Shown: positions 50,501-61,383, counted from the stretch's first letter. The stretch is DNA of 64,000 bases from Lytechinus variegatus (GCF_018143015.1 NC_054746.1:16049532-16113531), one strand, 5' to 3'. Notes: generated by a model from the letters alone, not told the origin. Numbers and translations are program-made.

Positions 50501-53500
50501 AATTCTAATCCTACCCTAAGGTGAGATCAAATGTATGACTCCAATATGCACACATGAAGCAAGATTATACATGATCCCTCTTTTCAATGACCTTTGACCT
50601 CTGACCTCATGCCCCTAATATTTAATCCCCTAGATTATTGTCTTCCTAATTAATCAAATTTGAAGTTGATCTCTTTTTAACAGTTCTTCAATATATTCAA
50701 TAAATAATTCTTCAATGTTTTATATAACCTGAGACATTTGACCTTTGACATCATCATCACCTTCAAATGCATAAACAAGTTTGAAGTTCAAATGGACAAA
50801 TTGATCTCTATTTATTGTGAGAGATAATTTTATGACGGTCCTTTGACCTTATCGTCACTCCTCATAGTCCTGCAAACTAGGACCAAGATTTAAGTTGACC
50901 CGTCAAATGCTTTATAGCTATCGCAAGAGCGAAAATGGGACGGACGGACAACCCTAAAACATAATGCTTCCAGCAACCATCTACAGTGGGCGGAGGCATA
51001 AAATATTAAAATGATTAAAGAATTGTTTACTTCTCAAAAAAAAAATTTGTGATTTTTACATTTATTGTCTACTAAGTGTTGAATAAATAATCTAAATACA
51101 ATAAAAAAGATCAAACAAATGATAAAATTCATCAAGGTAAAATACACACTCAATACTCAAAATGACAATTTAGTATACAAAGTCCAAGCAATGTAAATAT
51201 CTAGATTGTTGCTTTATTATCAAATTAAGCTGAAGCTTGCATTGGTGACTGAGGATATATTATCAAAGTGCAAGACAAATTTTTTGGCATGACATGGATG
51301 AATGTGATCCTTACCTTCGATGAAGTTGATTCCACAGTCTATAACTACCGCTCCAGGTTTGATCCATTCCTTCTGTACAAACTTAGGCTGACGTATAGCA
51401 ACTATGATCACATCAGACTCACGGATCTATTGTTAAACAGCAAGATAAATATATCATTTCAGGATTCATATGCTGCTCAGACTGAAACAAGATAAAATTA
51501 CCACACTTATTTTAAAGAATGGCTCTGGGCCCCGTTCTTACAAAGAGTTACAATTGATCTAATCAATTGTAACTCCATGGAAATCTATCAGTGTCATAAT
51601 TTTTTCTACAGGAAATTTACACAATGTCTTTTGTAAACAAGGAGAAGCAGAGCGAATTTTCAAGAAAACAATGAATGCATGAATATACACCATAGTTAGA
51701 AAATAATTTGAACAAACGTGCATAATAGATGTTGACCTTGCTGGCCGTCCATATTTGTGATTCATTGGATCAATCGCAACTCTTCGTAAGATGTACATGA
51801 ACACTATTGATCAGTATTCTGAACTCTGGTTTATATGCAATTTAAGGTAAAACTTTGGTCTAAAGTTGTGGTTAAACTATGGATAGCCAATTGTGGCATA
51901 AATCTATGATAGTACAATTTATGTTTATCAGCATGTTTGACACGCAAATTGACAGGAAATAATAACTGGAAATGTTATCTTCCCCTTACGTTTAATCATT
52001 CAAAAACACAATCTGAAGCAACATTTTTCAAATAGCTTTATTTCAAGAGGCTCTTGAGCTTGCGTGCTTTTAAATCAACACTTCTTTTTGTGTTGAATAG
52101 TTTTTTCTCTCTCTCTCTCTTCTCAGGCCTGATTTACCAGCAATGGGATGGGAAAAATAAAGGTAAATTCACAAAAGATGGGAAAATAAGGACAAACCAT
52201 TTACTCACAATCTCATCAATGTTCTTTGTCCTGGAGTGACACATGGTAACTGTGGCATTTTTAGCTCTAAGAAGATCCGACATCGGAGCTCCGACAATCT
52301 TACTCCTTCCTAGGACAGCCACCTTTTTACCTTCCACCTCAACACCTGTATAATTATTCAGAATAAAACGATACAATTTTTTTTCTCCTTATTTACATGC
52401 AGCCAGTTATTTTCATCTCTTCTGAAACTATATCATTACAAAATTAAAAAAGACTCAAGAAATGGATGCAACAAAATGGAATTACTTCAAACCACTTCTT
52501 CAGATTAAGAAAGAAATGGAAAGTATTTGTATAAGTATAATTGTATTTTAAATTGCATGACAATTGCATGACAAAATCTTATTGTGAGTTAAATACACCT
52601 ATCATCTTCATCATAAAAACATACATTTGCACTTTTCAACTGTTTGGACCAATGATTCTGTAAACGATCTTTGATCGGACTGTCTTAAGCAAAGGAACCC
52701 TGCAAATATTGATTCTACTTGGTAGTATGAAGCTTTATTTACCTGATCTCTTGAGCAGTTCCAGACATCCCTTAGGTGTGCATGGTAGATAGCATTGCCC
52801 AAGCTCACCCCTTGCTAGCTTCCCTGCACTGCGGTCAGTCAATCTGTCAAAGAATCATTTATACATTATACTGCATGTTCATGAAAGTATGACGTTTCCA
52901 TGCATGATTTATTATCAGTCAATCATTCAATCCATCTGAAACGTTAAAAAGTCAATAATTTTCAATATGCTCATTGCTTAAAACATGGCCACACACAGCA
53001 GGTGGGGGGGGCTTGGTTTTGTGTTTCTACCAAATTTTAACACCCCCCCCCAAAAAAAGCAATGTACTTGTTCAAAGTGGGAAAGGAAAAGTAGTTTTTG
53101 TTCTTAGTTGGCCAAGCTGGTTAATGAGTCTGGTTGATTAGTCTCTCATCTGATCCTTCTCCTAGACCTTTCCAGACACAGGCCTAACATTACCCATTAT
53201 AACATAACACCCTTCCAGGCTTCGTCTGAGAGTTTACTTGTAATTGTTTTTCATGTGTTCACCTGCTTCGCTTGACTGACCAAGCACAGTATGAAATTTT
53301 AAACTGAGGGCAATATTACAATCACGTCACTTGATATAGCATCAAACCTCAGCCAAGAAAGGCTTGCTTCCCCCCAATGAATCCTCCCATTCTGGACACT
53401 TTGAGCTATCAGGGTTCCCACAGAAATATGAAAACATAATTCCATGACTAAAATGCCGCTTTCCATGACTTCCTGTGACGTCCCGGGAGTTATGTAGAAA

Positions 53501-56500
53501 TTGAGATGTCACAAAATGGGAAAAATGGAAATCATGAACACCAATTATAATAGCAGAGTATGATCACAGAGTATGAGACGACAAACTGGAAAGCTGCCAT
53601 AGCCACGAGGTAAATGGAATTCCATGACCTTTCCATGACTTTTCACAAATTTTCCACATTCCCTGACTTTTCCCTGAACACAATTTCTATGACTGGGAAC
53701 CCTGGCTATATACCATGGTAAGCTCCTGTACCAGTAGTAGACACATTCCAGGCAAGAACAGCCATCTAAGCTTACCCATCCACGTCTTTGCTTGGAGCCA
53801 CAGCATTGAGTAGAAGATCCTCATCTATGGGTTCATTGGTTTCAGGTGGCATCTGAACTATGATACCATGGATACGTGGATCCTTGTTCAGATCCTGGAT
53901 CTTATTCACAACCTATTAAGATGGGATAGAAAATCATGCAAATTTTAGGCTAGAATGCTTAACTTAAGATTCAAGGAATAATTTTCCTGGGGTCCCATTG
54001 CATGAAAGTTATTCTTATGGTAACTGTGCCATCCACTTGTAACTAACTACAATGGCAACAAAGTTCAACAGCCAATCAGAATCAAGGATTTCAGGGAAGT
54101 TACCAATGGATGGCAATAATTACCATCATGGAAACTCTAATAATGCAATAGGGCCCTGGTGTTGCACAGTAATTCGCTCACATTTTTGAAAGATTGCTAC
54201 ACTAAGTCTTCCATGTAGCAGATTAGTACTTTTACATAGGACTTTTATACAAAACCAGTTCAGACTTGATACCTTTTGACCCAAAATGCTCATAAACTCT
54301 GGTAAACAAAATTATTCTGAGATTATAAGTTTAAACAAGAAGCTTCCACTGCCCTATTGATATTAGGGTCAGTTTCTCAAAACACATTATCTAACATCAA
54401 ATATTCCTAAATCCCTGTGACGTTGGATGAATTCAAATATTCAATTCAATCAGAAAAACTTGGACTATGTAGTTCTTTGAATGATAGATTAGAAAGTGAT
54501 ACACAAATAGAATACCTATCAGGGCTACCCCTGCACATGTCGTGCTTGCCAGTAACGTTTGTTACAATAAACTGGGGAGCGTTTCATCAATATTTTCATC
54601 CGACAAGTTGTCAGATCTGACATCTTTCCATGATTTTGATTGGCTAAGAGGCACTGTTCCTATGGTAACTGTCAGATGAAATGGGACTTGTCGGATAAAA
54701 CGTCTGACAAGTCCTTTCATGAAACGCCCCCCAGATGTCTTCTTTTCATGTCTATAATCGAATACTCCTTGTATTGTTGCATAAATGTAAATCTCTATTA
54801 GAATCCAAATGTTAGAAGTCTGATTGGAGATATAGATTATAATACAAGAAAACACTGTTTATGATATATTGAATGAGTATTTATTAGAAGTTTGGTGATG
54901 TTAACATGGAACCAGTTTCTACACCATGCACAACACCAAACTTGAAATAAGGCAAGTGTATAGACAGATGTCACGAGGTGTTGAGCTAGCAATAATGTGG
55001 TTGGTGTCCTGTATCTACACCAATCACTGCCCTAAACTTGAAATGAGGTTGGAGCTTGGGCTGATCTCAAAAGATATCAAGAATGTGACAGCAATTAATG
55101 TAAACCAACATTTAATATTGGAGCAAGGTAAGAAATCCTGACTCATGGTCTTAACACCAATATCAACACTCAACACTTACAATCTTCCCAATGAGTTTAA
55201 TACCTACCTCAGGTAATGTACTGGAGCTTGGAAGTTTGTAATGCTGGGCTACCATGCCAATCTAAAACAAAAAGAAACAATGATAGACAGAACATTAGTT
55301 ACAATCAATAATATACAACATTGAATTCATGTAATTTGAACATTAAACCATATTTGAACTGTATTGACATATATAGTTCAACATTCAGATATTCAAAATT
55401 TATTGTCATGCTCAAAATAAAAGAAATTACATTGGCATAAAAATCATATTCCGGCTGTTGGTATACAAAGAACTATAACATAATAAATCATGACAAAAAT
55501 AATGGCATTAAATAATATACAAAGCACAAATTACACAATGACCTAATACTAACCCAGTACAATAAATGATATGTTGCAAGGGCAGCTGCACTGAAACTTT
55601 ACCTGGTGTCGAGGGGGGGGGGGAGCGCCCCAAGCACAGAGCCAGTCCAACACATATACAGACACACATTTACACAGATTTTATTACTTTGCTGAATCAT
55701 CATTTACCATTACCATCACCATCACTGGCATCCATCACCATTATCATCAGCATCATCATCATCAATGTCATCCCAACCACCCCCCCCCCTCTTCTTCAAA
55801 CACCATTCTCATATAATATAAGTCATATAAGAAATTAGATATAAAGGTAAAAAAATGTTTATGAAGTTACCTCGGCAGCTGCAGCAAGCTTGAATTTGAT
55901 ATATCGATTAGAATCACATCTGTTTCCAACCTGATAAAAACAAAAATAACATGCAATTGCAAAAAGAATACTTTACACAAATATTTGACTGAGGTACAGG
56001 ATATTGGTGGGGGGGGGGGTCAGGGGTATAGGGTGGTTGGCAGGGGGTGCTCATAATTGTATCTAAAAATAAATAATTGAGATTTATACAAATAATAATT
56101 TACAAGATACTACATGTAATTATACATTTATTGTAAGTTTATTGCCATCCAATCACTCGACAGAGGAATGACATTACAAGAAGATTTATTTTCTTTTTAA
56201 AGGTCAATTTACATGTACAGTAAAAGTTGCAATATACTCCCTTGTACAATACATTTTGTGACAAAACTACATGAAGGTTACATAATACACTACATTGATA
56301 CATATCATACAACTCCCAAGAATCTTCTGTAATCTGATTGGTCCAAATCGGATCACGTTATTTAGCGAATTGCACTATTGCATCCAAAATGCACTATCCT
56401 GCACTCTGACATCATACCAAAAGTACAATCCTGCACTCTGACGTCAGAGTGCAGACCATGGACTAACTGGGGCATTGCAGGAAACTTGCGATCGATAGCA

Positions 56501-57067
56501 AGTGCATTTTCAGTCCCTAAATCAATCACATGCTTTGCAATTAACATCGAATTAGAGATTGGTTGCTAATCCGCTTGTTGAAACAAGGAGCATAATCTCA
56601 TTCGCTGTTAAAATTGACATATTGAATATTTGCAATTGATTGCAAACGTTTTTCAACACCCCCTTAGGCAGTGGCGAATCCAGGGGGGGGGGGAGCACAG
56701 CCAGTCCGTGTCCCCCTTTTGAGAGCCATAAACAAAATTTGTGATGCAAAAATACCAAGTGTGCCCCATCCCCCTTTGAAAGAGAGAGCCATTTTTTGGG
56801 GGGTCAAATTTCCGCGGACGAAGTGAGGTGAATTGATAACACCTTTTTTTGGCTCGTCAAATTTTCATCAGGAAAATATGCCCCCCATTGGAATAACCTG
56901 GTTTGTCCCCTGCACTTAGGCATACAATTAATTGTTCAATTTAACATTATTTACAAGGCCCAGCCAAGGGTTCGTAACTGACCTGAACAATGGCAAGACC
57001 GGGCATGAAACCCGGATGTCTCTCTTTCAACATGGCCACCTCTCCTTGGAGTTCTTGACGAATCTCC
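34523..57067 (-). CDS. MTHFD1: C1-tetrahydrofolate synthase (trifunctional), 5' end missing
   Basis: Cytosolic enzyme that interconverts methylene-, methenyl- and formyl-THF with NADP and ATP, feeding purine, thymidylate and methyl cycles. Exons: 56983-57067, 55871-55930, 55208-55261, 53776-53912, 52743-52843, 52209-52345, 51315-51426, 42727-42896, 41846-42075, 41172-41355, 40325-40507, 39740-39842, 38872-39158, 38287-38398, 37267-37406, 36423-36565, 35847-36024, 35133-35393 and 34523-34612. All phases agree (2767 nt, 921 residues; human MTHFD1 is 935). The protein ends [16 protein letters not shown]...FGLF, as in human. The exon with the start codon, expected to hold about a dozen residues, was not found above 57067 and may lie in or beyond the repeat-rich end. 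Introns carry MITEs, microsatellites and one exon-tail duplication. Confidence 0.96.
37036..37299. repeat. 132-bp tandem duplication covering an MTHFD1 exon end
   Basis: Units 37036-37167 and 37168-37299 are nearly identical; I see two differences. The right unit includes the last 33 bases of the exon ending at 37267 (KMHGGGPN) and its donor GTAAGTCC. The left unit is an extra copy of that exon tail plus donor, lying in the next intron. It has no acceptor of its own, so it should not be spliced in, but it offers a decoy donor. Confidence 0.92.
41455..41635. repeat. ATC/ACC trinucleotide repeat in an MTHFD1 intron
   Basis: About 180 bases of CAT and CAC triplets. They give His-rich frames on the plus strand and Asp/Gly-rich frames on the minus strand; neither is a gene. 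It lies between the exons ending at 41846 and starting at 41355. Confidence 0.92.
43835..44054. repeat. 110-bp tandem duplication
   Basis: Units 43835-43944 and 43945-44054 both begin ATACTAGCATCAATGGTAA and run through TTATAAGAAATACTTGTAAA to TTTTCTAGTGAAG. They differ at only a handful of positions, so the event is recent. Confidence 0.88.
48090..48240. repeat. Eroded MITE with ATGAAAGTT ends
   Basis: GGGTCTATGAAAGTT at the left and AACTTTCATGCAACGGGGTC at the right are inverted. Inner parts (TATGGTAACTTTGCC, ACAGCCAATCAAAATCAATGATT) match the element at 53985-54155. Confidence 0.6.
50500..51000. repeat. Interspersed repeat with clustered TGACCT half-sites
   Basis: TGACCTTTGACCTCTGACCTCA (50588-50609), TTTGACCTTTGACATCA (50739-50755) and CCTTTGACCTTATCG (50841-50855) are spread along a unit that closes with GGGACGGACGGACAACCC and GTGGGCGGAGGCATAAA. 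The half-sites are those of nuclear receptors in DR1 spacing. The whole looks like a dispersed repeat, not a dedicated enhancer. Confidence 0.55.
51528..51925. repeat. Two adjoining eroded MITEs
   Basis: From 51528, GGCCCCGTTCTTACAAAGAG plus TTACAATTGAT is answered near 51768-51792 by ATCAATCGCAACTCTTCGTAAGA, a diverged GGGCCCGTT-type element. At 51838-51925, TATGGATAGCCAATTGTGGCATAAATC matches, in inverse, the arm of the element at 4234-4520. Both lie upstream of the exon starting at 51426. Confidence 0.6.
53985..54155. repeat. MITE with GGGTCCCATTGCATGAAAGTT ends
   Basis: The left end GGGGTCCCATTGCATGAAAG pairs imperfectly with TAATGCAATAGGGCCC at the right. The middle has ATGGTAACTGTGCCATCCACTTGTAAC and an inverse GTTACCAATGGATGGCAAT. 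It is related to 48090-48240. Confidence 0.65.
54574..54732. repeat. MITE with GGGGAGCGTTTCATCAA ends, second copy
   Basis: The ends are GGGGAGCGTTTCATCAATAT and TCATGAAACGCCCCCC. The internal ATCCGACAAGTTGTCAGATC and TTGATTGGCTAAGAGGCACT nearly repeat the element at 19949-20096, 34 kb away. The right arm carries an extra ATAAAACGTCTGACAAGTCC. Confidence 0.8.
56431..56454. other. Perfect 24-bp palindrome centred on a CRE
   Basis: The half CTGCACTCTGAC is followed at once by its exact reverse complement, giving a TGACGTCA core. A related CTGCACTCTGACATCA lies 32 bases to the left. It is in the second MTHFD1 intron seen here (55931-56982). It could be a CREB/ATF site or the tip of a palindromic repeat. 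Confidence 0.7.
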
Positions 57068-57086
57068 CTACGATTAGAGATAGGGA

Positions 57087-57665
57087 AAGACAAGGAGAGA
57101 GGAGAGAGAACGAAACAGGAAAAACAAGGAGAACAGTGGAGACAGAATGAGAGACAGGAAACAATGAGAGAAAGGGGGAGACAGAATGAGAGACAGGAAA
57201 AGACAAGGAGAAAAAGGGGGAGACAGAATGAGACAGGAAAAGACAAGGAGAGAAAGGGGGAGACAGAATGAGAGACAGGAAAAGACAAGGAGAAAAAGGG
57301 GGAGACAGAATGAGACAGGAAAAGACAAGGAGAGAAAGGGGGAGACAGAATGAGACAGGAAAAGACAAGGAGAGAAAGGGGGAGACAGAATGAGAGACAG
57401 GAAAAGACAAGGAGAGAAAGGGGGAGACAGAATGAGAGACAGGAAAAGACAAGGAGAGAAAGGGGGAGACAGAATGAGAGACAGGAAAAGACAAGGAGAG
57501 AAAGGGGGAGACAGAATGAGAAACAGGAAAAGACAAGGAGAGAAAAAAGGAGACAGAATGAGAAACAGGAAAAGAAAAGGAGAGACAAAATGAGAGACAG
57601 GAAAAGACAAGGAGAGAAAGGAGGAGACAGAATGAGAGCCGGAAAAGACAAGGGTGAGAGGGAGA
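57087..57665. repeat. Purine-rich minisatellite in the first MTHFD1 intron seen
   Basis: About 14 units of 34-42 bp with the core GAGAAAGGGGGAGACAGAAT and GAGAGACAGGAAAAGACAAG. Units alternate between GAGAGACAGG and GAGACAGG forms. The strand is almost all purine for nearly 580 bases, starting 20 bases above the exon acceptor at 57067. The Ser/Phe/Leu/Cys-rich frames on the minus strand and the Arg/Glu/Lys-rich frames on the plus strand are by-products. Confidence 0.93.
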
Positions 57666-58169
57666 GAAAATAGCGAATGGCATAAAAAGAGGATAAAGAG
57701 AGGGATGTGGTGTGACGGTGTAGGAATGTAAAAAGGAAGGAACCAACATTAGAACAATCAACAATAACATAATTTGTTCAGACTAGCTTGGAGATTAGTC
57801 TAAGTTAGAGATATAATGATGTACATGTATGCTGATGTAGTGACTGTTGAAGTGAACTCTATCTCTTCAAAACTGACATTATTCTGGCCTGTCACCTCAG
57901 ACCTTGACCCAACGATTGCTGTTCAAAGGATCTTACGAGATATACTAGATTGATCCTAGTCATCTTACATAGGATAGGTATGGAATAGAATAAAGCAGGA
58001 TCAGGAGGAACAATATATGTTTTGTTAAATCACTTTCAATTGGATGAACTGATGACAGTTAATCAGCCAACAGGATCTAAAATTACAGAGCTTCTCAGTT
58101 ATCATCATATCTCTGAATCTGTTATGAATGGTTGCACAGAGCCCGATGCAGAGTTGGGGCTCCATCATT

Positions 58170-58600
58170 TCTCTTTTGCACAGGGCTCGACATTAGCAGT
58201 GGCCTGGCGGCCCAGGGCAACCAAAATGAGAGTCGGGCCACCCAAATTCCCTTAAACGGCCACACTTGGTGTCCCGGTCGGGCTTATTATTATTATTATT
58301 TATTCGGCAAATAAAATTCGAAAATACATTTCAGTGTAAACAATACAAAATAAGAAATACCAACCATTGGAACGCCAGGGACAGAAAAAGTTAACTTAAT
58401 TACTGTGGCATAAAGCCTCCTGTCCCAATTCCAATGGTTGATTTACAATATTAATAACTTAATAATAAAATTTTGATAAATTGTTCCAAAGTTTTGATAA
58501 ATTGTAATGTTTTTCTATGATTTGGGGCCACCAAATTTGCCTTGCGGGCCACCAAGAAAAAAGTTAGTCATGTTACCAGCAGGGCTCTCGCAAAGTAAGG
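58170..58600. repeat. GGGCCACCAAA-type repeat split by another element
   Basis: CTCGACATTAGCAGTGGCC, GGGCCACCCAAATT at 58170-58255 and TTTGGGGCCACCAAATTTGCC, GGGCCACCAAG at 58519-58552 look like one repeat. In between, 58270-58460 starts with an ATT run and TTATTCGGCAAATAAAATTCG and has inverted arms CAACCATTGGAA / TTCCAATGGTTG and GGGACAG / CTGTCCC. This suggests a younger insertion into an older repeat. Confidence 0.55.
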
Positions 58601-58740
58601 AATTACGCGTGGCGCATTTTTCAGAATTGATAATATTTTCCAACACCCAAATTTAGCGCCGGCGCCTGGCGCGGCCGCGCCGTTGCGCGCGCGTGCGCAT
58701 TATGTGCGCCCACGATACAAGCGCGCGCGTGTGCGCTGCT
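58600..58740. other. CpG- and GCGC-dense patch
   Basis: Within AT-rich DNA, 58657-58735 is mostly GCGC and CGCG words (GGCGCCTGGCGCGGCCGCGCC, GCGCGCGTGCGCA). It directly abuts the satellite at 58741. It could be a CpG-island promoter of MTHFD1, which still lacks its first exon, but no ATG exon with a donor was found here. A repeat edge is equally possible. Confidence 0.35.
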
Positions 58741-60905
58741 TAAACGGACGATCGGGAACATTTTAAAATTGATTTGAGGCGCTAATTAATTAAAAAAATA
58801 CATGTACTCTATATACCCTCCGATATGAACTCCTGTTCTCCAAAAACGGAGGAAAGGAAAATAAAACAGAATACAAATAAGAAGTCCTAAATATCTCAGA
58901 TTACTAAACGGACAACCAGGAACATTTTAAAATTGTTTTGAGGTGCTAAAAAGTAAAAATATATTTTATATACCTTCCGTTATGAACTCCCGTCCTCCAA
59001 AAGGAGCGGTGGTAAGAAAAATAAAACAGAATAGAAATAGAAGTCCTAAATATCTCAGATTACTTAACGGATAATCAGGAACGTTTTAAATTGTTCTTAG
59101 GTGCTCACAAGTAAAAGTATATTTTATATACCTTCCGTTATGAACTCCCGTCCTCCAAAAGGAACGGCGGAAAGGAAACTTAAACAGAACAGAAGTCGTA
59201 AATATCTCAGATTACTAAGCGTACAACCAGGAACGTTTTAAATTGTTCTTAGGTGCTCAAAAGTAAAAGTATATTTTATATACCTTCCGTTATATGAACA
59301 CCCGTCCTCCAAAAGGAACGGCGGAAAGGAAAATAAAACAGAATAGAAATAAGAAAGAAGTCTTAAATATCTCAGATTACTTAACGGAAAATCAGGAACG
59401 TTTTAAAATTGATTTGAGGTGCTAACAAGTAAAAATATATTTTATATACCTTTCGTTATGAACTCCCGTCCTCCAAAAGGAACGGCGGTAAGGAAAGTAA
59501 AACAGAATAGAAATAAGATTCCTAAATATCTCAGATTATTAAACGGACAATCATGAACGTTTTAAAATTGATTTGAGATGCTAACAAGTAAAAATATCTT
59601 TCGTTATGAAATTCCGTCTCCAAAAAAATATAAATGACATAATATTATTTAGACGATGGTGGAAAGGAAAATAAAACAGAATAGAGGTCGTAAATATCTC
59701 AGATTACTAACGGACAACAAGGAACGTATTAAAATTGTTTTGAGGTGCTAACAAGTAAAAATATATTTTATACACCTTTCGTTATGAACTCCCGTCCTTC
59801 AAAAGGAACGGCGGTAAGGAAAGTGAAACAGAATAGCAATAAGATTCCTAAATATCTCAGATTATTAAACGGACAATCATGAACGTTTTAAAATTGATTT
59901 GAGATGCTAACAAGTAAAAATATCTTTCGTTATGAAATCCCGTTCTCCAAAAAAATATAAATGACATAATATTATTTAGACGATGGTGGAAAGGAAAATA
60001 AAACAGAATAGAGGTTGTAAATATCTCAGATTACTAAACGGACAACCAGGAACGTATTAAAATTGTTTTGAGGTGCTAACAAGTAAAAATATATTTTATA
60101 TACCTTCCGTTATGAACTCCCGTCCTCCAAAAGGAGCGGTGGTAAGAAAAATAAAACAGAATAGAAATAGAAGTCCTAAATATCTCAGATTACTTAACGG
60201 ATAATCAGGAACGTTTTAAAATTGATTTGAGATGCTAACAAGTAAAAATATCTTTCGTTATGAAATCCCGTTCTCCAAAAAAATATAAATGACATATTAT
60301 TTAATAGACGATGGTGGAAAGGAAAATAAAACAGATTAGAGGTCGTAAATATCTCAGATTACTAAATGGACAATCAGGAACGTTTTAGAATTGATTTGAG
60401 GTGCTACCAAAATATATTTTATATACCTTTCGTTATGAAATCCTGTTCTCCAAAAGGAACGGCGGAATGGAAAATAAAACAGAATAGAAATAAGAAGTCC
60501 TAAATATCTCAGACTACTAGTACTAAACGGACAATCAGGAACGTTTTAAAATTGATTTGAGGTGCTACCAAAATATATTTATATACCTTTCGTTATGAAT
60601 CCCGTTCTCCAAAAAGAAATATAAATGGCATAATATTATTTAGACAATGGTGGAAAGGGAAATAAAACAGAATAGAAGTCATAAATATCTCAGATATACG
60701 GACAATCAGGAACATTTTGAAATTGTTTTGAGACCTGCATGTGCTAACATTAAAAAATATATTTTGTATTCATTTCGTTATGAAATCCCGTTCTCGAACA
60801 GAAGTCACAAACATCTCAGAATAACGATCGATTTAGAATGTTTTAGAATTGTTTTCGTGTATTAATGGCTTAGAATTAGTTTTATATACATTTTGTTATG
60901 ATCTC
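58741..60905. repeat. Satellite array, 13 units of about 160 bp, two subtypes
   Basis: The phrase AAATATCTCAGATTA recurs about every 147-173 bases, at roughly 58893, 59052, 59200, 59366, 59527, 59695, 59849, 60022, 60181, 60348, 60506 and 60688, with a decayed last unit near 60812. Each unit continues ACGGACAAYCAGGAACGTTTTA, GATTTGAGGTGCTAACAAGT, TTTCGTTATGAAATCCCG, TTCTCCAAAA, then AAATAAAACAGAATAG. Subtype A has AAGGAACGGCGGAAAGG. Subtype B has an insertion AAATATAAATGACATAATA, TTATTTAGACGATGG. Subtypes are interspersed, giving a higher-order pattern. Confidence 0.95.
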
Positions 60906-61071
60906 CCTTTCTTCTCTGGTTTGGCTCTCGTACAAATGATTAGCCTCAGTGTTTTGACTATAGGTCAGATAAGGACAGCTTGTCCCCCGGGATTTTCGTA
61001 GGTTACATTTTATTTACAGTTGATCAAGTTATCTTAACAAGTGGATCCCCAGGCTCGATGTGGCGAGTAAG

Positions 61072-61365
61072 TTAAGAGGGTCGTAAAACTTTTTTAAAAA
61101 TTCTTCTGACCATTGAGTGACACCACATGTTTGCGCTGTAATTTGTGTGTAGATTGTGTGAGCAGTTGGTCAACTTGATCTGCTGTATTGGTAGATGATA
61201 ACACGCCCCCCCCCCCCCGGAAAAAAATATTTTGTACCATTTCCAACTCCACATGTCCCTCCTTTTCGGCATCAGTTCATCTGACTTTCCTTGAATCAGA
61301 GCACAATGCAGCCATTCTCCATGCTGGTCTGAGTGGTCTCTCCTCCATTCCATCTTTTCTTCCAT
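61072..61365 (-). other. Unrecognised 97-aa open frame, doubtful
   Basis: The minus strand is open for 97 codons (MEEKMEWRRDHSDQHGEWLH, then CALIQGKSDELMPKRRDMW). Its composition is more protein-like than the surrounding frames, but it runs through a poly-G run (GGGG near residue 50) and no family is recognised. The plus strand of the same stretch is also open. It could be a remnant of a mobile element or an exon of an unknown gene. Confidence 0.15.
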
Positions 61366-61383
61366 GCTTATTCCTCTATTATT

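Larger units (their letters stand above)
42897..51314. other. Large MTHFD1 intron without a nested gene
   Basis: 8.4 kb of AT-rich DNA. All open frames are short and unrecognisable. It holds a 110-bp tandem duplication (43835-44054), an eroded palindromic element at 48090-48240, several poly-G or poly-C runs (44584, 48630, 49172, 49509, 49985), a CAT repeat at 47621-47632, and the TGACCT-rich repeat at 50500-51000. Confidence 0.6.
42727..57067 (-). other. MTHFD1: MTHFD1 N-terminal dehydrogenase/cyclohydrolase domain exons
   Basis: Eight exons encode the bifunctional domain. The catalytic YxxxK is present as YIKFK (exon 55871-55930). VQMPPE (human VQLPLD, with the active-site Gln) and KDVDG lie in the 53776-53912 exon. 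The NADP-binding [10 protein letters not shown] and CHSRT are in 52209-52345, and [12 protein letters not shown] is in 42727-42896. One oddity is AIRQP in 51315-51426, where human has ATGQP: an arginine replaces the glycine after the strand. An 8.4-kb intron (42897-51314) splits the domain. Confidence 0.92.

Noticed and set aside
56947-57770. Long minus-strand frames (up to 247 codons) rich in Ser, Phe, Leu, Cys
   Set aside because: All three frames of the purine minisatellite are open, and the products are exact repeats of the DNA unit. The only real coding part is the MTHFD1 exon 56983-57067 at one end.
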